From Lachnospiraceae bacterium (GTDB taxonomy: Bacteria; Bacillota; Clostridia; Lachnospirales; Lachnospiraceae), in the NCBI GenBank assembly GCA_024697595.1, contig JAILFK010000018.1:1-64000 (forward strand): a stretch of DNA of 64,000 bases. Reading direction: 5' to 3'. Under the pieces are notes generated by a model, which saw only the letters and a list, made by a program, of their open reading frames with translations, made no database searches and was not told the DNA's origin. Position 1 is the stretch's first letter. Each line of letters begins with the position of its first letter. The position numbers and the translations under genes were made by a program. Positions 17,363 through 26,851 of this stretch are shown piece after piece.

Positions 17363-18685
17363 TCAGTCTTCCTTTCTCTCTCTTATGATAAATTTAAGAG
17401 ACGTTCCCTCAAAGCCAAAGGCATCTCTTATTCTATTTTCCAAATATCTCACATATGAGAAATGCATAAGTTCCTTATCATTTACAAAAATGACAAAAGT
17501 TGGTGGCTTAACAGCAACCTGAGTTGTGTAAAAGATTTTAAGCCTTCTTCCCTTATCAGAAGGTGGCTGTTGAAGAGCAACTGCTTCTGTAATAATCTCA
17601 TTTAACACACCAGTTCCCACACGCATTGAATTATTCTCAATAACTGCATCTATAGTCTCATATATCTTTGGCAATCTCTGGCCTGTTTTTACAGAGATAA
17701 ACATAATCTGTGCATAAGGCATAAACGACAATGTCTGTCTAATCTTATCTGTATGTTCCTTTACTGTCTTGTCATTCTTTTCAATAGCATCCCACTTATT
17801 TACCGCAATAATAATACCCTTGCCTCTATCATGGGCAATTCCGGCTATTTTGGCATCCTGTTCTGTAACACCCTCTGTGGCATCTATCATTATGATAACC
17901 ACATCCGCCTTTTCCACAGCTGCAACAGCTCTAATTATACTAAAACGCTCTAATTCTTCCTTGACCTTGCTCTTGCGTCGAAGTCCGGCAGTATCTATAA
18001 ATATATAATCCTTGCCATGGAATTTTACTCTAGTATCAATTGCATCTCTGGTAGTTCCGGCAATATTTGACACAATAACTCTGTTTTCACCACAAAGTTT
18101 ATTGACCAAAGAAGATTTACCTACATTTGGCTTACCAATAATAGCAATCTTAGGAGTTTCATCTTCCTCTTCATCCTCATCTCTGGCGGCAAAAAATGCT
18201 GTAACCTTATCAAGCATATCGCCCAAACCAAGCATAGATGATGATGAAATCGGAACAGGTTCACCAATACCCAGATTATAAAACTCATATACATCTGGCA
18301 TGTATTTATCAAAATTATCTACTTTATTTACAACCAAAACTACAGGTTTCTTGCTTCGTCGAAGCATATCTGCAACTTTTGCGTCAGCATCCACAAGTCC
18401 CTGACGGACATCCGTCATGAACACTATAACATCAGCAGTATCAATAGCTATCTGAGCCTGTTCTCTCATCTGAGAAATGATAATATCCTTGGAATCCGGC
18501 TCGATTCCTCCTGTATCAATCATAGTAAACTCATAATTTAACCAGGATACTTCTGCATATATTCTATCTCTTGTAACACCTGGTGTATCTTTTACTATGG
18601 AGATTCTCTCTCCCGCCAAGGCATTAAATAATGTTGATTTTCCTACATTCGGTCTTCCAACTATGGCAACAACCGGCTTACTCAT
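17363..18685 (-). CDS. der: Ribosome-assembly GTPase Der (EngA)
   Basis: A double-GTPase factor needed for 50S subunit maturation. The 440-residue protein holds two G domains, each with P-loop (GRPNVGKST near residue 10; GKPNVGKSS near residue 187), DTGG/DTAG, and NKVD/NKWD motifs, then a C-terminal KH-like domain. The ATG at 18685 has a GGAGG site and gives the standard [17 protein letters not shown] start; the longer frame overlaps the upstream gene. An acidic linker (DEDEEEDE) joins the G domains. Confidence 0.97.
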   Translation of the reverse strand: MSKPVVAIVGRPNVGKSTLFNALAGERISIVKDTPGVTRDRIYAEVSWLNYEFTMIDTGGIEPDSKDIIISQMREQAQIAIDTADVIVFMTDVRQGLVDADAKVADMLRRSKKPVVLVVNKVDNFDKYMPDVYEFYNLGIGEPVPISSSSMLGLGDMLDKVTAFFAARDEDEEEDETPKIAIIGKPNVGKSSLVNKLCGENRVIVSNIAGTTRDAIDTRVKFHGKDYIFIDTAGLRRKSKVKEELERFSIIRAVAAVEKADVVIIMIDATEGVTEQDAKIAGIAHDRGKGIIIAVNKWDAIEKNDKTVKEHTDKIRQTLSFMPYAQIMFISVKTGQRLPKIYETIDAVIENNSMRVGTGVLNEIITEAVALQQPPSDKGRRLKIFYTTQVAVKPPTFVIFVNDKELMHFSYVRYLENRIRDAFGFEGTSLKFIIRERKED

Positions 18686-18708
18686 ATATATCCTCCATAA
18701 AATGTCTA

Positions 18709-20022
18709 TCAAGACAATAAACAGTCAACAAAATCTTGTCCGCTTGATTTTACAATATCTATAGGTACTTGTAAAGTTTCGCAGGCCTGATCCACCGTTA
18801 TATCATCCAAAAAATCTCGTTCTTGAACCCTCACCATATTTTGAGGAATAAGCAATTTTTCACCCAGTTCTTGATGAGATAATTGATCGATTAAATCACC
18901 ACCTGTAATAAGTCCAGACACAGTAATTCTCTCCCCAAAGAAATTATTTACAATGGTATAAACTCTCACATCTATCTTTGGAAACTTTTCCATAAACTCA
19001 TCACAAAGTTCCTTTATAAAAGGCGCAGCCAATCTTCCTGTAGCAACAGATATGATCTTTTTTCTCATAAAGGGTTTGCGTCTAGCATTTACCAAAGCTT
19101 CTCTAAACTCATTCATAAGCAGTCTAATCATTCCAACACCATTTTCCAACTGGATATATCCATCATATCTATCTTCCTCAGGAAGTGGTAATTCAGCCGT
19201 TAAATACCACTCGTCTGAAGCTTGAACAAAATGCATTCCAGTCTCCTCATAGGCCTTATCCTGCCATTTATGAATAATTTCTATCACCTCTCTGGCATCA
19301 TCTTTCTCAAATGGCTCTAATGGATATAGCCCATCCCTGTATTTGCTCAAACCAACCGGCACAACAGATAGACTTTGCATTTGTGGATAAAAATCATAGA
19401 GTTCTCTAATGGAGCGATCCAATTCTTCTCCATCATTTACACCCTTACACAACACAATCTGACCATTCATCTCAATGTCTGCATCTGCTAGCTTTCTCAT
19501 CTTATCCATGAGATCCCCAGCAAATCTATTGTGTAGCATCTTTTTTCTAAGCTCAGGATTTGTGGCCTGAACTGAAATATTTATAGGCGCTAAATGATAT
19601 TTAATTATGCGATCTAAATCCGCCTCCTTCATATTGGTTAAAGTCACATAATTTCCCTGTAAAAATGATAGTCTTGTATCATCATCCTTAAAATACAAGG
19701 TCTCTCTCATATTCGGTGGCATTTGATCTATAAAACAAAAAATACATTTGTTATGGCAAGATTTATAGTCATCCATCAAACCATTTTCAAAAGATATTCC
19801 CAAATCCTGGCCTTCTTCCTTGATTACATGAAGTTTTTTTAATTGACCATCCGGTTTTTGAATAGTCATATCAAATTCAGCTTCATCCTCAAAGTAATAA
19901 TAATCAAATATATCTTCAAGTTTTGTATCATTTATGGATTCAATTGTATCTAAAGGTTCTATACCTAATTCAGCAGCCACACTCTGGGGCCTGACAAAAG
20001 CAATTTGATTTGCCTTAATCAT
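18709..20022 (-). CDS. DUF512 radical SAM-like Fe-S protein
   Basis: A 437-residue protein with an N-terminal PDZ-like domain (about residues 1-75), then a cysteine motif [15 protein letters not shown] near residue 91 of CxxxCxxC form, as in radical SAM enzymes, then a C-terminal DUF512 domain. The family is conserved in Clostridia, often beside der as here (24 bases apart), and has no proven reaction. The context suggests a link to ribosome assembly or modification, which is inference. Confidence 0.87.
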   Translation of the reverse strand: MIKANQIAFVRPQSVAAELGIEPLDTIESINDTKLEDIFDYYYFEDEAEFDMTIQKPDGQLKKLHVIKEEGQDLGISFENGLMDDYKSCHNKCIFCFIDQMPPNMRETLYFKDDDTRLSFLQGNYVTLTNMKEADLDRIIKYHLAPINISVQATNPELRKKMLHNRFAGDLMDKMRKLADADIEMNGQIVLCKGVNDGEELDRSIRELYDFYPQMQSLSVVPVGLSKYRDGLYPLEPFEKDDAREVIEIIHKWQDKAYEETGMHFVQASDEWYLTAELPLPEEDRYDGYIQLENGVGMIRLLMNEFREALVNARRKPFMRKKIISVATGRLAAPFIKELCDEFMEKFPKIDVRVYTIVNNFFGERITVSGLITGGDLIDQLSHQELGEKLLIPQNMVRVQERDFLDDITVDQACETLQVPIDIVKSSGQDFVDCLLS

Positions 20023-20032
20023 TATTTACCTC

Positions 20033-20392
20033 CTAAAAACCAATATAGGAAAACGCATTTTTATATACTATAATATCATCCCCATAAATTGCAACAACAT
20101 CATAGCGTATATTGGTATCAGATGATATATGTTTTACCATTCTATAATAATCTGAAGTTCTGCAAATTTTATTTTGCTTATGAATATTTACAGCAGCCTC
20201 AGCACTTCCTTCTATCTTTCTATTCTTGCGATATTTCACTTCAATAAAGCATAAGCATCCCTCATTGATACCTATTATATCAATCTCCCCTGTCTTGCAC
20301 CTGAAATTTCTATCAAGAATTTTATATCCATTATTTTCCAAATAAGAAGCGGCAACATCTTCATTTGCCGCTCCAACTGTTCTTGTATTCAT
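20033..20392 (-). CDS. YraN/UPF0102 family nuclease-like protein
   Basis: A 119-residue protein of the UPF0102 family with a restriction-endonuclease-like core: E10, then GEIDIIG near residue 36 and FIEVKYRKN near residue 50, giving the D-x(n)-ExK site. Family members sit beside rnhB in many bacteria and are thought to act on DNA or recombination intermediates; the role is not settled. It overlaps the FlhB-C-like gene by 4 bases, so translation is likely coupled. Confidence 0.88.
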   Translation of the reverse strand: MNTRTVGAANEDVAASYLENNGYKILDRNFRCKTGEIDIIGINEGCLCFIEVKYRKNRKIEGSAEAAVNIHKQNKICRTSDYYRMVKHISSDTNIRYDVVAIYGDDIIVYKNAFSYIGF

Positions 20393-20730
20393 AACTTATT
20401 CCCCAATTTTTCCTTAACCTTTTCCATACCATCTACAAAAAGTAAGATTTCAGCCACTACCTCGTATAATTCAGGTGGAATGGCCTCCCCGATTTCTAGT
20501 TTGGACAAAGTATCTGCCAACTTTCCATCTTTATATGTTGGAACATCACTTTCCTTAGCCTTTTCTAAAATCTTTTGAGCAGTGTAGCCCTTACCTGTGG
20601 CCACAATCTTTGGAGCCACATCATTAGGATCATATTCTAGCGCAACAGCTGTTAAGTCTTTATCTATTTTATTTTCATCCGATTTTTCACCCGCCTGAAA
20701 ACTTCTAGGCTTCCATACATCCTCTGCCAT
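20389..20730 (-). CDS. FlhB C-terminal homologue (FlhX/YlqH-like)
   Basis: A 113-residue protein resembling only the cytosolic C-terminal domain of FlhB, the substrate-specificity switch of flagellar type III export. VALEYDPNDVAPKIVATGKG near residues 29-48 aligns with the FlhB segment around its self-cleavage site, but the NPTH motif is absent, so no autocleavage is expected. Bacillus subtilis has the same pair ylqG-ylqH after rnhB. Here it lies 2 bases after a FliK-like gene, matching the FliK-FlhB partnership. Confidence 0.87.
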   Translation of the reverse strand: MAEDVWKPRSFQAGEKSDENKIDKDLTAVALEYDPNDVAPKIVATGKGYTAQKILEKAKESDVPTYKDGKLADTLSKLEIGEAIPPELYEVVAEILLFVDGMEKVKEKLGNKL

Positions 20731-20732
20731 AA

Positions 20733-22610
20733 CTATGCCCTCACATCAAAAGAATATCTTTGAACCTGGCCTTGATTTTTAGATTCGGCCTGTAATATAT
20801 CCTCAACAAAATTGGTTTCCTTGGCTGAGTCATCAAAATTGAACTCGTAATTGTAACCCTTGGCCTGTAGTCTTTTTGTCAACAAATCAATATTATTCGC
20901 TATAAGTTCAAGTGATGATACATCTTCTAAATACCAATTGGTTGTAACATTTTTATCCTTTAATTTAACAGAAATATCTACTGGACCCAAGTTATCCATC
21001 TCAAAATGTAAAAAAGCACTCATCTCCTGCTCATCATCCTTTTCTACATTTTTGTTTCTGTATACATATAACTCGCCATTGACATTTTGACCACTCATTT
21101 TAAGTGGTATCTGTACATAGGCATACATTTGATTTAATGCATTCATAAAATCAATATTAGATGATATGTTATTAGCCGCCTGATTTACAGTCTCACTTAC
21201 TTTAGGGAAATTGCTCACAATATCTTTAAGCTGACTCATCTGCTGATTCAACTTCTGATATAGGTCCTTTACCGCATTGTTGCCTGTCAAATCTTCAGGG
21301 CGCAATGTCATCTTTTCAGTTGCCACATCCTCTAATATATTTCTAAAAGCCTTATCTCCAACTATATTGCTAAATATTTCTTTAGAAATAGAACTACTAT
21401 TACTATTTAAAAATGAAGTAATACTTTTTAAGATATCAGCGCTATTAACACCAGGTTTCAACTGCCCATTATAATCAAAAAATTCTTGATTTTGAATTGC
21501 GAATTCAGGCACACTTGAAAGCTTAGAACTTAATTGAGAAATATCTTTTCCTGATAATAGATTTCCCAATGTCCCTTCAGGATATTCCACCACCTGTTTT
21601 GCCGTAGTTTGTCCAGCAACGGCACCGTCTACTGTAACCTGTTGCTGTATAATCTCGCCATCAACTGTAACCCCTTGCTCAATTATTTGACCATCTGTCG
21701 TAACTGCCTGGCCTATCGCTTGACCCTCTGCCGTTACCGCCTGGCCTATCACTTGACCATCTGCTGTCACCGCTTGGCCAATCACTTGGCCATCTGCTGT
21801 CACTGCCTGACCTATCACTTGACCTTCTGTCGTAATTCCTTGCTGAGTGGCGGCTCCATCTGCCAATACACCCTGCTGAAGAGTAGCAACATTATTAGTA
21901 GCTGTAGTCGTTCCTCCAACTGAATTTGCTGAGGTAAAAAAATCCACCAGTTTGCTTTGAAGTCCAGCAGCATCCTTTACAGACATACTATCATCAGAAA
22001 TCATCTCTGTTATGCTATCAAACAACTCACTCATCTGTTTGACCACAGCACCCTGATCCATCTTATAATTTTCATACATAGATACATTACTAGATGTGAG
22101 AGGAATATTAAGTTTTGTCATCTCAACAACAGCCGCAGGGTCTGCGCTCTTATTGGATGCAATCATTCTAGACATATCCTGTAAACTCTTGGCATCAATA
22201 GGCATCTGTTGCTTCATCATAGCATTTACCATATTAATATTGCGCTCATTCACTGGTAAATTTGCCGCATCTAAAGCTGATGTAAGTGTGAGATTCATAA
22301 ATATACCATTTTGGGACATAGGCTTAATCTGAATTGTTTGACCATCATTGCTCTTTACCTGAAAAAAGACAGACTGCCCCTTCTCAAGGGTAATCCCTTT
22401 GTCGAGGTGGGCAGTAATATTTTGCCCACTACTAAGACCTAATACAACTTGATTTCCCTTAACAAAATTCACAGTACCCTCAAAGACATTTCCCGTCTTT
22501 AATTGCTTGGTAGTGTCAACTAATTGCTCCACACCTTTGACCTTGGTAGTAACCTGCGAACCTGACGCTATATTATTTCCATATTGACCTAATAAATCCG
22601 ATACCTGCAT
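20733..22610 (-). CDS. FliK/YlqG-like protein with eight 11-residue repeats
   Basis: A 625-residue protein, no signal peptide or membrane segment. The N-terminal part starts with a small beta domain. The middle holds eight tandem 11-residue units (about residues 244-331, consensus IGQAVTADGQV). The C-terminal 150 residues resemble the FliK hook-length-control domain (QIPLKMSGQNVNGELYVY, LGPVDISVKLKDK). It is probably the counterpart of B. subtilis YlqG. The ATG at 22610 has a GGGAG site five bases upstream; a GTG start four codons earlier would overlap that site. Pairing with the FlhB-C-like gene suggests a modulator of flagellar or type III export. Confidence 0.78.
   Translation of the reverse strand: MQVSDLLGQYGNNIASGSQVTTKVKGVEQLVDTTKQLKTGNVFEGTVNFVKGNQVVLGLSSGQNITAHLDKGITLEKGQSVFFQVKSNDGQTIQIKPMSQNGIFMNLTLTSALDAANLPVNERNINMVNAMMKQQMPIDAKSLQDMSRMIASNKSADPAAVVEMTKLNIPLTSSNVSMYENYKMDQGAVVKQMSELFDSITEMISDDSMSVKDAAGLQSKLVDFFTSANSVGGTTTATNNVATLQQGVLADGAATQQGITTEGQVIGQAVTADGQVIGQAVTADGQVIGQAVTAEGQAIGQAVTTDGQIIEQGVTVDGEIIQQQVTVDGAVAGQTTAKQVVEYPEGTLGNLLSGKDISQLSSKLSSVPEFAIQNQEFFDYNGQLKPGVNSADILKSITSFLNSNSSSISKEIFSNIVGDKAFRNILEDVATEKMTLRPEDLTGNNAVKDLYQKLNQQMSQLKDIVSNFPKVSETVNQAANNISSNIDFMNALNQMYAYVQIPLKMSGQNVNGELYVYRNKNVEKDDEQEMSAFLHFEMDNLGPVDISVKLKDKNVTTNWYLEDVSSLELIANNIDLLTKRLQAKGYNYEFNFDDSAKETNFVEDILQAESKNQGQVQRYSFDVRA
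21618..21881 (-). repeat. Coding tandem repeat, 8 units of 33 bp
   Basis: Eight consecutive 33-bp units, each one 11-residue copy in the FliK-like protein. The four central units are nearly identical at the protein level (IGQAVTADGQV) and the outer ones diverge. Unit number may vary between strains by slippage. Confidence 0.85.
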
Positions 22611-22634
22611 AGATTCTCCCACAAAATAGTTTCA

Positions 22635-23402
22635 TCAGATTAGATTCTGGATAAATGATTTTCTATGTATCTGAGTAGGACCATATTTTTGCAATGCTTC
22701 AATATGTTCCTTGGTTCCATAACCCTTATTTTTTGCAAATCCGTATTCCGGCATAAGCTTATCATATTCCACCATAAGTCTATCTCTAGTGACCTTGGCA
22801 ACAATACTAGCAGCACCAATTGATATACTCTTGGCATCACCTTTAATTATAGGCACTTGCTTAATATCAACATCAGGAATGGTAACAGCATCATTTAACA
22901 ATAAATCGGGAGCAACTTGAAGCTGCCCTATTGCCTGCCTCATAGCCTCATAAGTAGCCTGTAAAATGTTGATTTTATCTATCACATCCGGATAAACCAT
23001 ACCTATACCTACTGCGATTGCCTTATCATATATCTCTTCATATAATTCTTCTCTTTTTATCTCGGATAATTTTTTAGAATCATTAATATACAAGATGTCA
23101 CAATCCTTTGGTAAAATCACCGCTCCAGCACACACTGGTCCAGCCAAAGGACCTCTCCCCACCTCATCTATACCACAGATAAATTCATACTTATCTTCAT
23201 ACTTATGCTCAAATTCTTTTAACTTTTCAATTCTATCAAGCTCATTTTCATATTTTTGTAAACGTTTTTGAGCCTGATTCACAATCTTTATAACACCTGG
23301 TCTCTCATCATTAATATATTTATCAATGAAAGAAGGCAGCATTATTTCACTAGCCGCCTTTAACTCTTCCTGTATATCCTTTATCTTCTTTTCATTCTCC
23401 AT
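22635..23402 (-). CDS. rnhB: Ribonuclease HII
   Basis: Cuts the RNA strand of RNA-DNA hybrids and removes single ribonucleotides from DNA. The catalytic start is FICGIDEVGRGPLAGPV with D79-E80, and further acidic site residues follow (LLLNDAV, about residue 175). The C-terminal half keeps SIGAASIVAKVTRDR and YGFAKNKGYGT. The 255-residue length includes a charged N-terminal extension of about 70 residues, as in other Firmicutes enzymes. It lies between a signal peptidase gene and the FliK-like gene. Confidence 0.97.
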   Translation of the reverse strand: MENEKKIKDIQEELKAASEIMLPSFIDKYINDERPGVIKIVNQAQKRLQKYENELDRIEKLKEFEHKYEDKYEFICGIDEVGRGPLAGPVCAGAVILPKDCDILYINDSKKLSEIKREELYEEIYDKAIAVGIGMVYPDVIDKINILQATYEAMRQAIGQLQVAPDLLLNDAVTIPDVDIKQVPIIKGDAKSISIGAASIVAKVTRDRLMVEYDKLMPEYGFAKNKGYGTKEHIEALQKYGPTQIHRKSFIQNLI

Positions 23403-23430
23403 TAATACAACCTCTACCTAGATAGCTTTA

Positions 23431-24033
23431 TTACTGATGTTTGATAAATGTAATCTCATCAAATGGATAAATTCTCACCCACGCTTTTCCAACAATATTT
23501 TCTCGCTTAATCTCACCCACAGAATCCATTCTTGAATCCGTACTATTATTTCTATTATCTCCCAAAACAAAATATTCATCAGATCCTAAAATAATAGGTT
23601 CGGAAGCAGCACCTGGATAGTTGATTGTCTCCATACCATAGTTTTCCTTGAGCAAAACTCCATTGATATAAATATCACCCATATCGTTAATCCATACAGT
23701 CTCACCTGGTAATCCGATAATTCTCTTTATGTAAAATGTATTCTCTTCATATTGATAAGGAAATACAATAATATCAAATCTCTCTGGATCATGAAGTTTA
23801 TATGACAACTTATCAATTATTAAATTATCACCATCGCTGAGGGTAGCTTCCATCGAAGAACCACTTACCTGAGTTCTCTGTCCGACATATGTGATAATCA
23901 AAAAACAAATCAAGAAGACTGCTGCAACATAAAATACCATACCCAACAGTTCTTTTATTTTTTTCTGTGTTGGTGTCAACTCAATTTCTTCATCCAATTC
24001 TTCTGAATTATTATTCTCGTAATTCTCGCTCAT
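23431..24033 (-). CDS. lepB: Signal peptidase I (first of two)
   Basis: Removes signal peptides at the outer face of the membrane. The 200-residue protein has an acidic cytosolic N-terminus, one membrane helix at about residues 31-50, catalytic Ser60 in SGSSMEATL and catalytic Lys103 in YIKRIIGLPGE, then box E GDNRNNSTDSR. It lies 6 bases after rbgA. A second, distinct signal peptidase gene is on the other side of rbgA. Confidence 0.96.
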   Translation of the reverse strand: MSENYENNNSEELDEEIELTPTQKKIKELLGMVFYVAAVFLICFLIITYVGQRTQVSGSSMEATLSDGDNLIIDKLSYKLHDPERFDIIVFPYQYEENTFYIKRIIGLPGETVWINDMGDIYINGVLLKENYGMETINYPGAASEPIILGSDEYFVLGDNRNNSTDSRMDSVGEIKRENIVGKAWVRIYPFDEITFIKHQ

Positions 24034-24039
24034 AATACC

Positions 24040-24891
24040 TTACTTATAGTCCTCTGGAAATTCTAAATCCATATGACCAATTACTCCATTTCTAAAATCA
24101 TCAATAATAAGAAGGGCTGCCTTCTCGTAATCCAAATCTCCACCCTTGGCAATACAATTTCTATTTTCAGCCACCTGTTTTAACATCTCACTTGGCTCAC
24201 CTGTCTCATTCACATTGTAACGGCTCTCTAGAGCCCCTGGATAATTAGACACAATAACTTTTATAAGTTCCATAGCCAATTCCTGCCTTTGAATTAAATC
24301 ATCCTTTATGGAACCGATAAAAGCCAATCTAAGTCCAACTGTCTGATCCTCAAATTTCGGCCATAATATTCCAGGAGTATCTAAAAGTTCAACCCCCTTA
24401 TTTAATTTAATCCACTGTTTGCCTTTTGTAACGCCTGGCTTATTACCTGTTTTAGCACTGGCACGACCGGCAAAGGAATTGATAAATGTTGATTTTCCAA
24501 CATTTGGAATACCTACCACCATAGCTCTAACAGGTCTATTTTTTATTCCCCTAGCCCTGTCTCTTGCAATCTTTTCAGCACAAGCCTCATTGATCACATT
24601 GTTGATAGCCTTCATTCCTTTATTATTTCTGGCATCTATTGATACCACGTGATAACCTTTGGCCTCAAAAAAATTTTTCCATCTATCAGTCACAGCCTTG
24701 TCAGCTAAGTCACTTTTATTTAATAAAATCAATCTGGCTTTATTTTTACCAAGCTCATCAATATCAGGATTACGACTGCTCATGGGAACTCTCGCATCCA
24801 CAAGTTCAATAACCAAATCAATAAGTTTGATATCTTCCTGCATCTGTCTCTTCGCCTTGGTCATATGACCAGGATACCATTGAAATTCCAT
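24040..24891 (-). CDS. rbgA: Ribosome biogenesis GTPase RbgA (YlqF)
   Basis: A circularly permuted GTPase required for late 50S subunit assembly. In the 283-residue protein the NKSD (G4) motif near residue 58 comes before the P-loop GIPNVGKST near residue 128 and DTPGILWP near residue 176, the permuted order typical of the family. The N-terminus FQWYPGHMTKAKRQM is highly conserved in RbgA. It is flanked by two signal peptidase genes within the rplS-rnhB block known from Bacillus. Confidence 0.97.
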   Translation of the reverse strand: MEFQWYPGHMTKAKRQMQEDIKLIDLVIELVDARVPMSSRNPDIDELGKNKARLILLNKSDLADKAVTDRWKNFFEAKGYHVVSIDARNNKGMKAINNVINEACAEKIARDRARGIKNRPVRAMVVGIPNVGKSTFINSFAGRASAKTGNKPGVTKGKQWIKLNKGVELLDTPGILWPKFEDQTVGLRLAFIGSIKDDLIQRQELAMELIKVIVSNYPGALESRYNVNETGEPSEMLKQVAENRNCIAKGGDLDYEKAALLIIDDFRNGVIGHMDLEFPEDYK

Positions 24892-24900
24892 ATTATTCTC

Positions 24901-25533
24901 CTAATGTACTAATCCAAATCCCTTCAGGGAACATACGCACCATACTTTACCTAGTATCTGATCATCTGTTACATTTCCCACAGACTCATATCTACTATCT
25001 TCACTGTTGGAAGGATTATCACCTAACACAAAGTACTCACCTTCATCCAAAGTGATTTCAAAATAAGCTCTGCCTGGTTCAGATAAGTCAGCATCTAAAT
25101 TTGTAAGTTCCACCTGCTCATCATTTACATACAGTCTTCCATTTTTAATCACAACGCTGTCCCCTGCTGTAGCAACAACTCTCTTGATACTATAACTTGC
25201 AGATGTATTACCATTTGGCAAGAAAGCTATTATATCTCCTGCCTCCGGCTCAGAAAACTTATAAGCAATCTTATTTACCCAAACTGATGATCCGTCAGGA
25301 ATAGTTTTAGTCATAGATTCACCTTGATTTGGAACTCTATACCCAAAGGATACTGTAACAAAAAAAGCTAACAAAATAACCGCCACCAACTGACCTATAA
25401 GCAAAGCCCAATACCGAAAAGTGTCAGCATCAAATCTATGTCGCTTTCTTCTAAAATTTAATCCTGAAGAAAAGCGAAGTTTTTTCTTTAAATTTTCTTT
25501 AAATCTATAGAAATCTCTTCTATTCATACCCAT
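24901..25533 (-). CDS. lepB: Signal peptidase I (second of two)
   Basis: A 210-residue paralogue with a basic cytosolic N-terminal extension of about 40 residues, a membrane helix near residues 42-63, catalytic Ser73 in QGESMTKTI and Lys117 in YSIKRVVATAGD, and GDNPSNSEDSRYE. The N-terminal extension and active-site surroundings differ from the other copy, so cargo preference may differ. Start may be at 25533 or two codons later (25527). It follows rplS behind a terminator. Confidence 0.95.
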   Translation of the reverse strand: MGMNRRDFYRFKENLKKKLRFSSGLNFRRKRHRFDADTFRYWALLIGQLVAVILLAFFVTVSFGYRVPNQGESMTKTIPDGSSVWVNKIAYKFSEPEAGDIIAFLPNGNTSASYSIKRVVATAGDSVVIKNGRLYVNDEQVELTNLDADLSEPGRAYFEITLDEGEYFVLGDNPSNSEDSRYESVGNVTDDQILGKVWCVCSLKGFGLVH

Positions 25534-25590
25534 TACCTATATACAAAAATACACTTATATAATATACAATATATGCCATCTATGAGCAAG

Positions 25591-25620
25591 AAAAAAGGAA
25601 CAACAACAATTGCTGTTCCC
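25591..25620 (-). terminator. rplS terminator
   Basis: A 10-bp stem (25597-25606 with 25610-25619, one G-U pair, short loop) followed on the minus strand by six Ts. It lies 27 bases after the rplS stop and limits transcription into the signal peptidase gene. Confidence 0.85.
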
Positions 25621-25646
25621 TTTAATCAAATCATTTTTAGTCGAAA

Positions 25647-26000
25647 TTATTTAACTAATTCCTTAACCTTAGCCTTCTTACCAACACGGTCTCTTAAGTA
25701 GTTAAGCTTAGCACGACGAACCTTACCATAACGAACCACTTCAATCTTCTCAATAAGTGGGCTATGTACTGGCCATGTCTTCTCTACTCCAACACCGTTA
25801 GAAAACTTTCTTACTGTAAATGTCTCACGATTGCTTCCACCCTGTCTCTTAAGAACAGTTCCCTCAAAGACCTGGATTCTCTCGCGATTTCCTTCCTTAA
25901 TCTTAGCATGTACTCTTACAGTATCACCTACGTTAAACTCTGTAATCTCAGCCTTCTTCTGCTCAGCTTCGATATTCTTAATAATTTCACTTGCGTTCAT
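25647..26000 (-). CDS. rplS: 50S ribosomal protein L19
   Basis: The 117-residue L19, at the 30S-50S interface. Recognisable segments are [42 protein letters not shown] and the basic end [14 protein letters not shown]. It has an AGGAGG site and its own promoter at 26084-26112, so it can be made separately from trmD and rimM. The leader of about 75 bases contains a small possible hairpin (AGAG-N6-CTCT near 26053-26066); L19 leader regulation is known in Firmicutes, but I cannot confirm that fold here. Confidence 0.98.
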   Translation of the reverse strand: MNASEIIKNIEAEQKKAEITEFNVGDTVRVHAKIKEGNRERIQVFEGTVLKRQGGSNRETFTVRKFSNGVGVEKTWPVHSPLIEKIEVVRYGKVRRAKLNYLRDRVGKKAKVKELVK

Positions 26001-26083
26001 TTTTGTGACCTCCTAAATAAATTTATCTTGAAGTTCTTAAATACATAAAGTAACAGAGGACCTTCTCTTTTCACAACTTGTAT

Positions 26084-26112
26084 AAAATACCATTGAAACA
26101 TAAAAATGTCAA
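26084..26112 (-). promoter_or_regulatory. Predicted rplS promoter
   Basis: Consensus -35 TTGACA (26107-26112) and -10 TATTTT (26084-26089) with 17-base spacing on the minus strand, just after trmD ends. It gives rplS a leader of about 75 bases. Confidence 0.65.
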
Positions 26113-26151
26113 TAGTTTTACGCTAAATTCCTATAAATTAAGTGTAAATGG

Positions 26152-26850
26152 TTATATTTCACTATCATCTAATAAATCTGGTCGAAATTTTTTGGTTCTC
26201 TCAACAGATTGTTCATATCGCCACTCATCTACTAATTTGTGATTTCCTGACAATAATATAGGTGGAACCTTTATTCCGTTCCATTCTTCTGGCCTTGTAA
26301 ATTGAGGATATTCCAAAAGATTATTTTCAAAACTTTCCGTATTCTTGGAATCCACATTAGTCAAGACTCCAGGTACCATTCTAGATATGGCATCAACCAT
26401 AACCATAGCTGGCAATTCCCCTCCTGTCAAAACAAAATCACCCAAAGACATATAATCAGTGACAATTTCATTGATTACTCTTTCATCTATCCCTTCATAG
26501 TGCCCACAGAGCATAATAATATGCTCTTCTTTCGCCAATTCTTTGGCGTGATCTTGCTTAAAAGTCTGACCAATAGGTGTCATAAAAATTGTTCTAGCTT
26601 TGTCCCTGCCACCAATTCTATCAATAACCGATTTCCAGGCATCATATACAGGCTGAGCTTGCATTACCATTCCTGCACCTCCACCATATGGATAATCATC
26701 CACCTTTTTATGCTTATCCAAAGTATAATCACGTATATTGATAGCTTCAATCTCTAAATATCCATTGTCAATGGCTCTACCTATAATACTGGTTTTCAGT
26801 CCAGACATTACCATCTCTGGAAATAATGTAAGTATATAAAAATGTATCAT
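26152..26850 (-). CDS. trmD: tRNA (guanine-N1)-methyltransferase
   Basis: Methylates G37 next to the anticodon to prevent frameshifting. The 232-residue SPOUT (knotted) enzyme begins with HFYILTLFPEM and contains DYPYGGGAGMVMQ, LCGHYEGIDERV and SLGDFVLTGGELPAMVMVDA, the AdoMet-binding knot. The ATG at 26850 follows a GAGGAG site; the in-frame codon four codons earlier lies within the end of rimM. The stop of rimM is 1 base away. Confidence 0.98.
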   Translation of the reverse strand: MIHFYILTLFPEMVMSGLKTSIIGRAIDNGYLEIEAINIRDYTLDKHKKVDDYPYGGGAGMVMQAQPVYDAWKSVIDRIGGRDKARTIFMTPIGQTFKQDHAKELAKEEHIIMLCGHYEGIDERVINEIVTDYMSLGDFVLTGGELPAMVMVDAISRMVPGVLTNVDSKNTESFENNLLEYPQFTRPEEWNGIKVPPILLSGNHKLVDEWRYEQSVERTKKFRPDLLDDSEI

Positions 26851-26851
26851 A

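Noticed and set aside
21609..21923. Direct repeats resembling a CRISPR array
   Set aside because: The 33-bp units are contiguous with no unique spacers and stay in frame with the FliK-like gene.
26001..26083. Rfam-type L19 leader RNA
   Set aside because: A short hairpin is possible but I cannot match the known secondary structure by eye; a covariance-model scan would decide.
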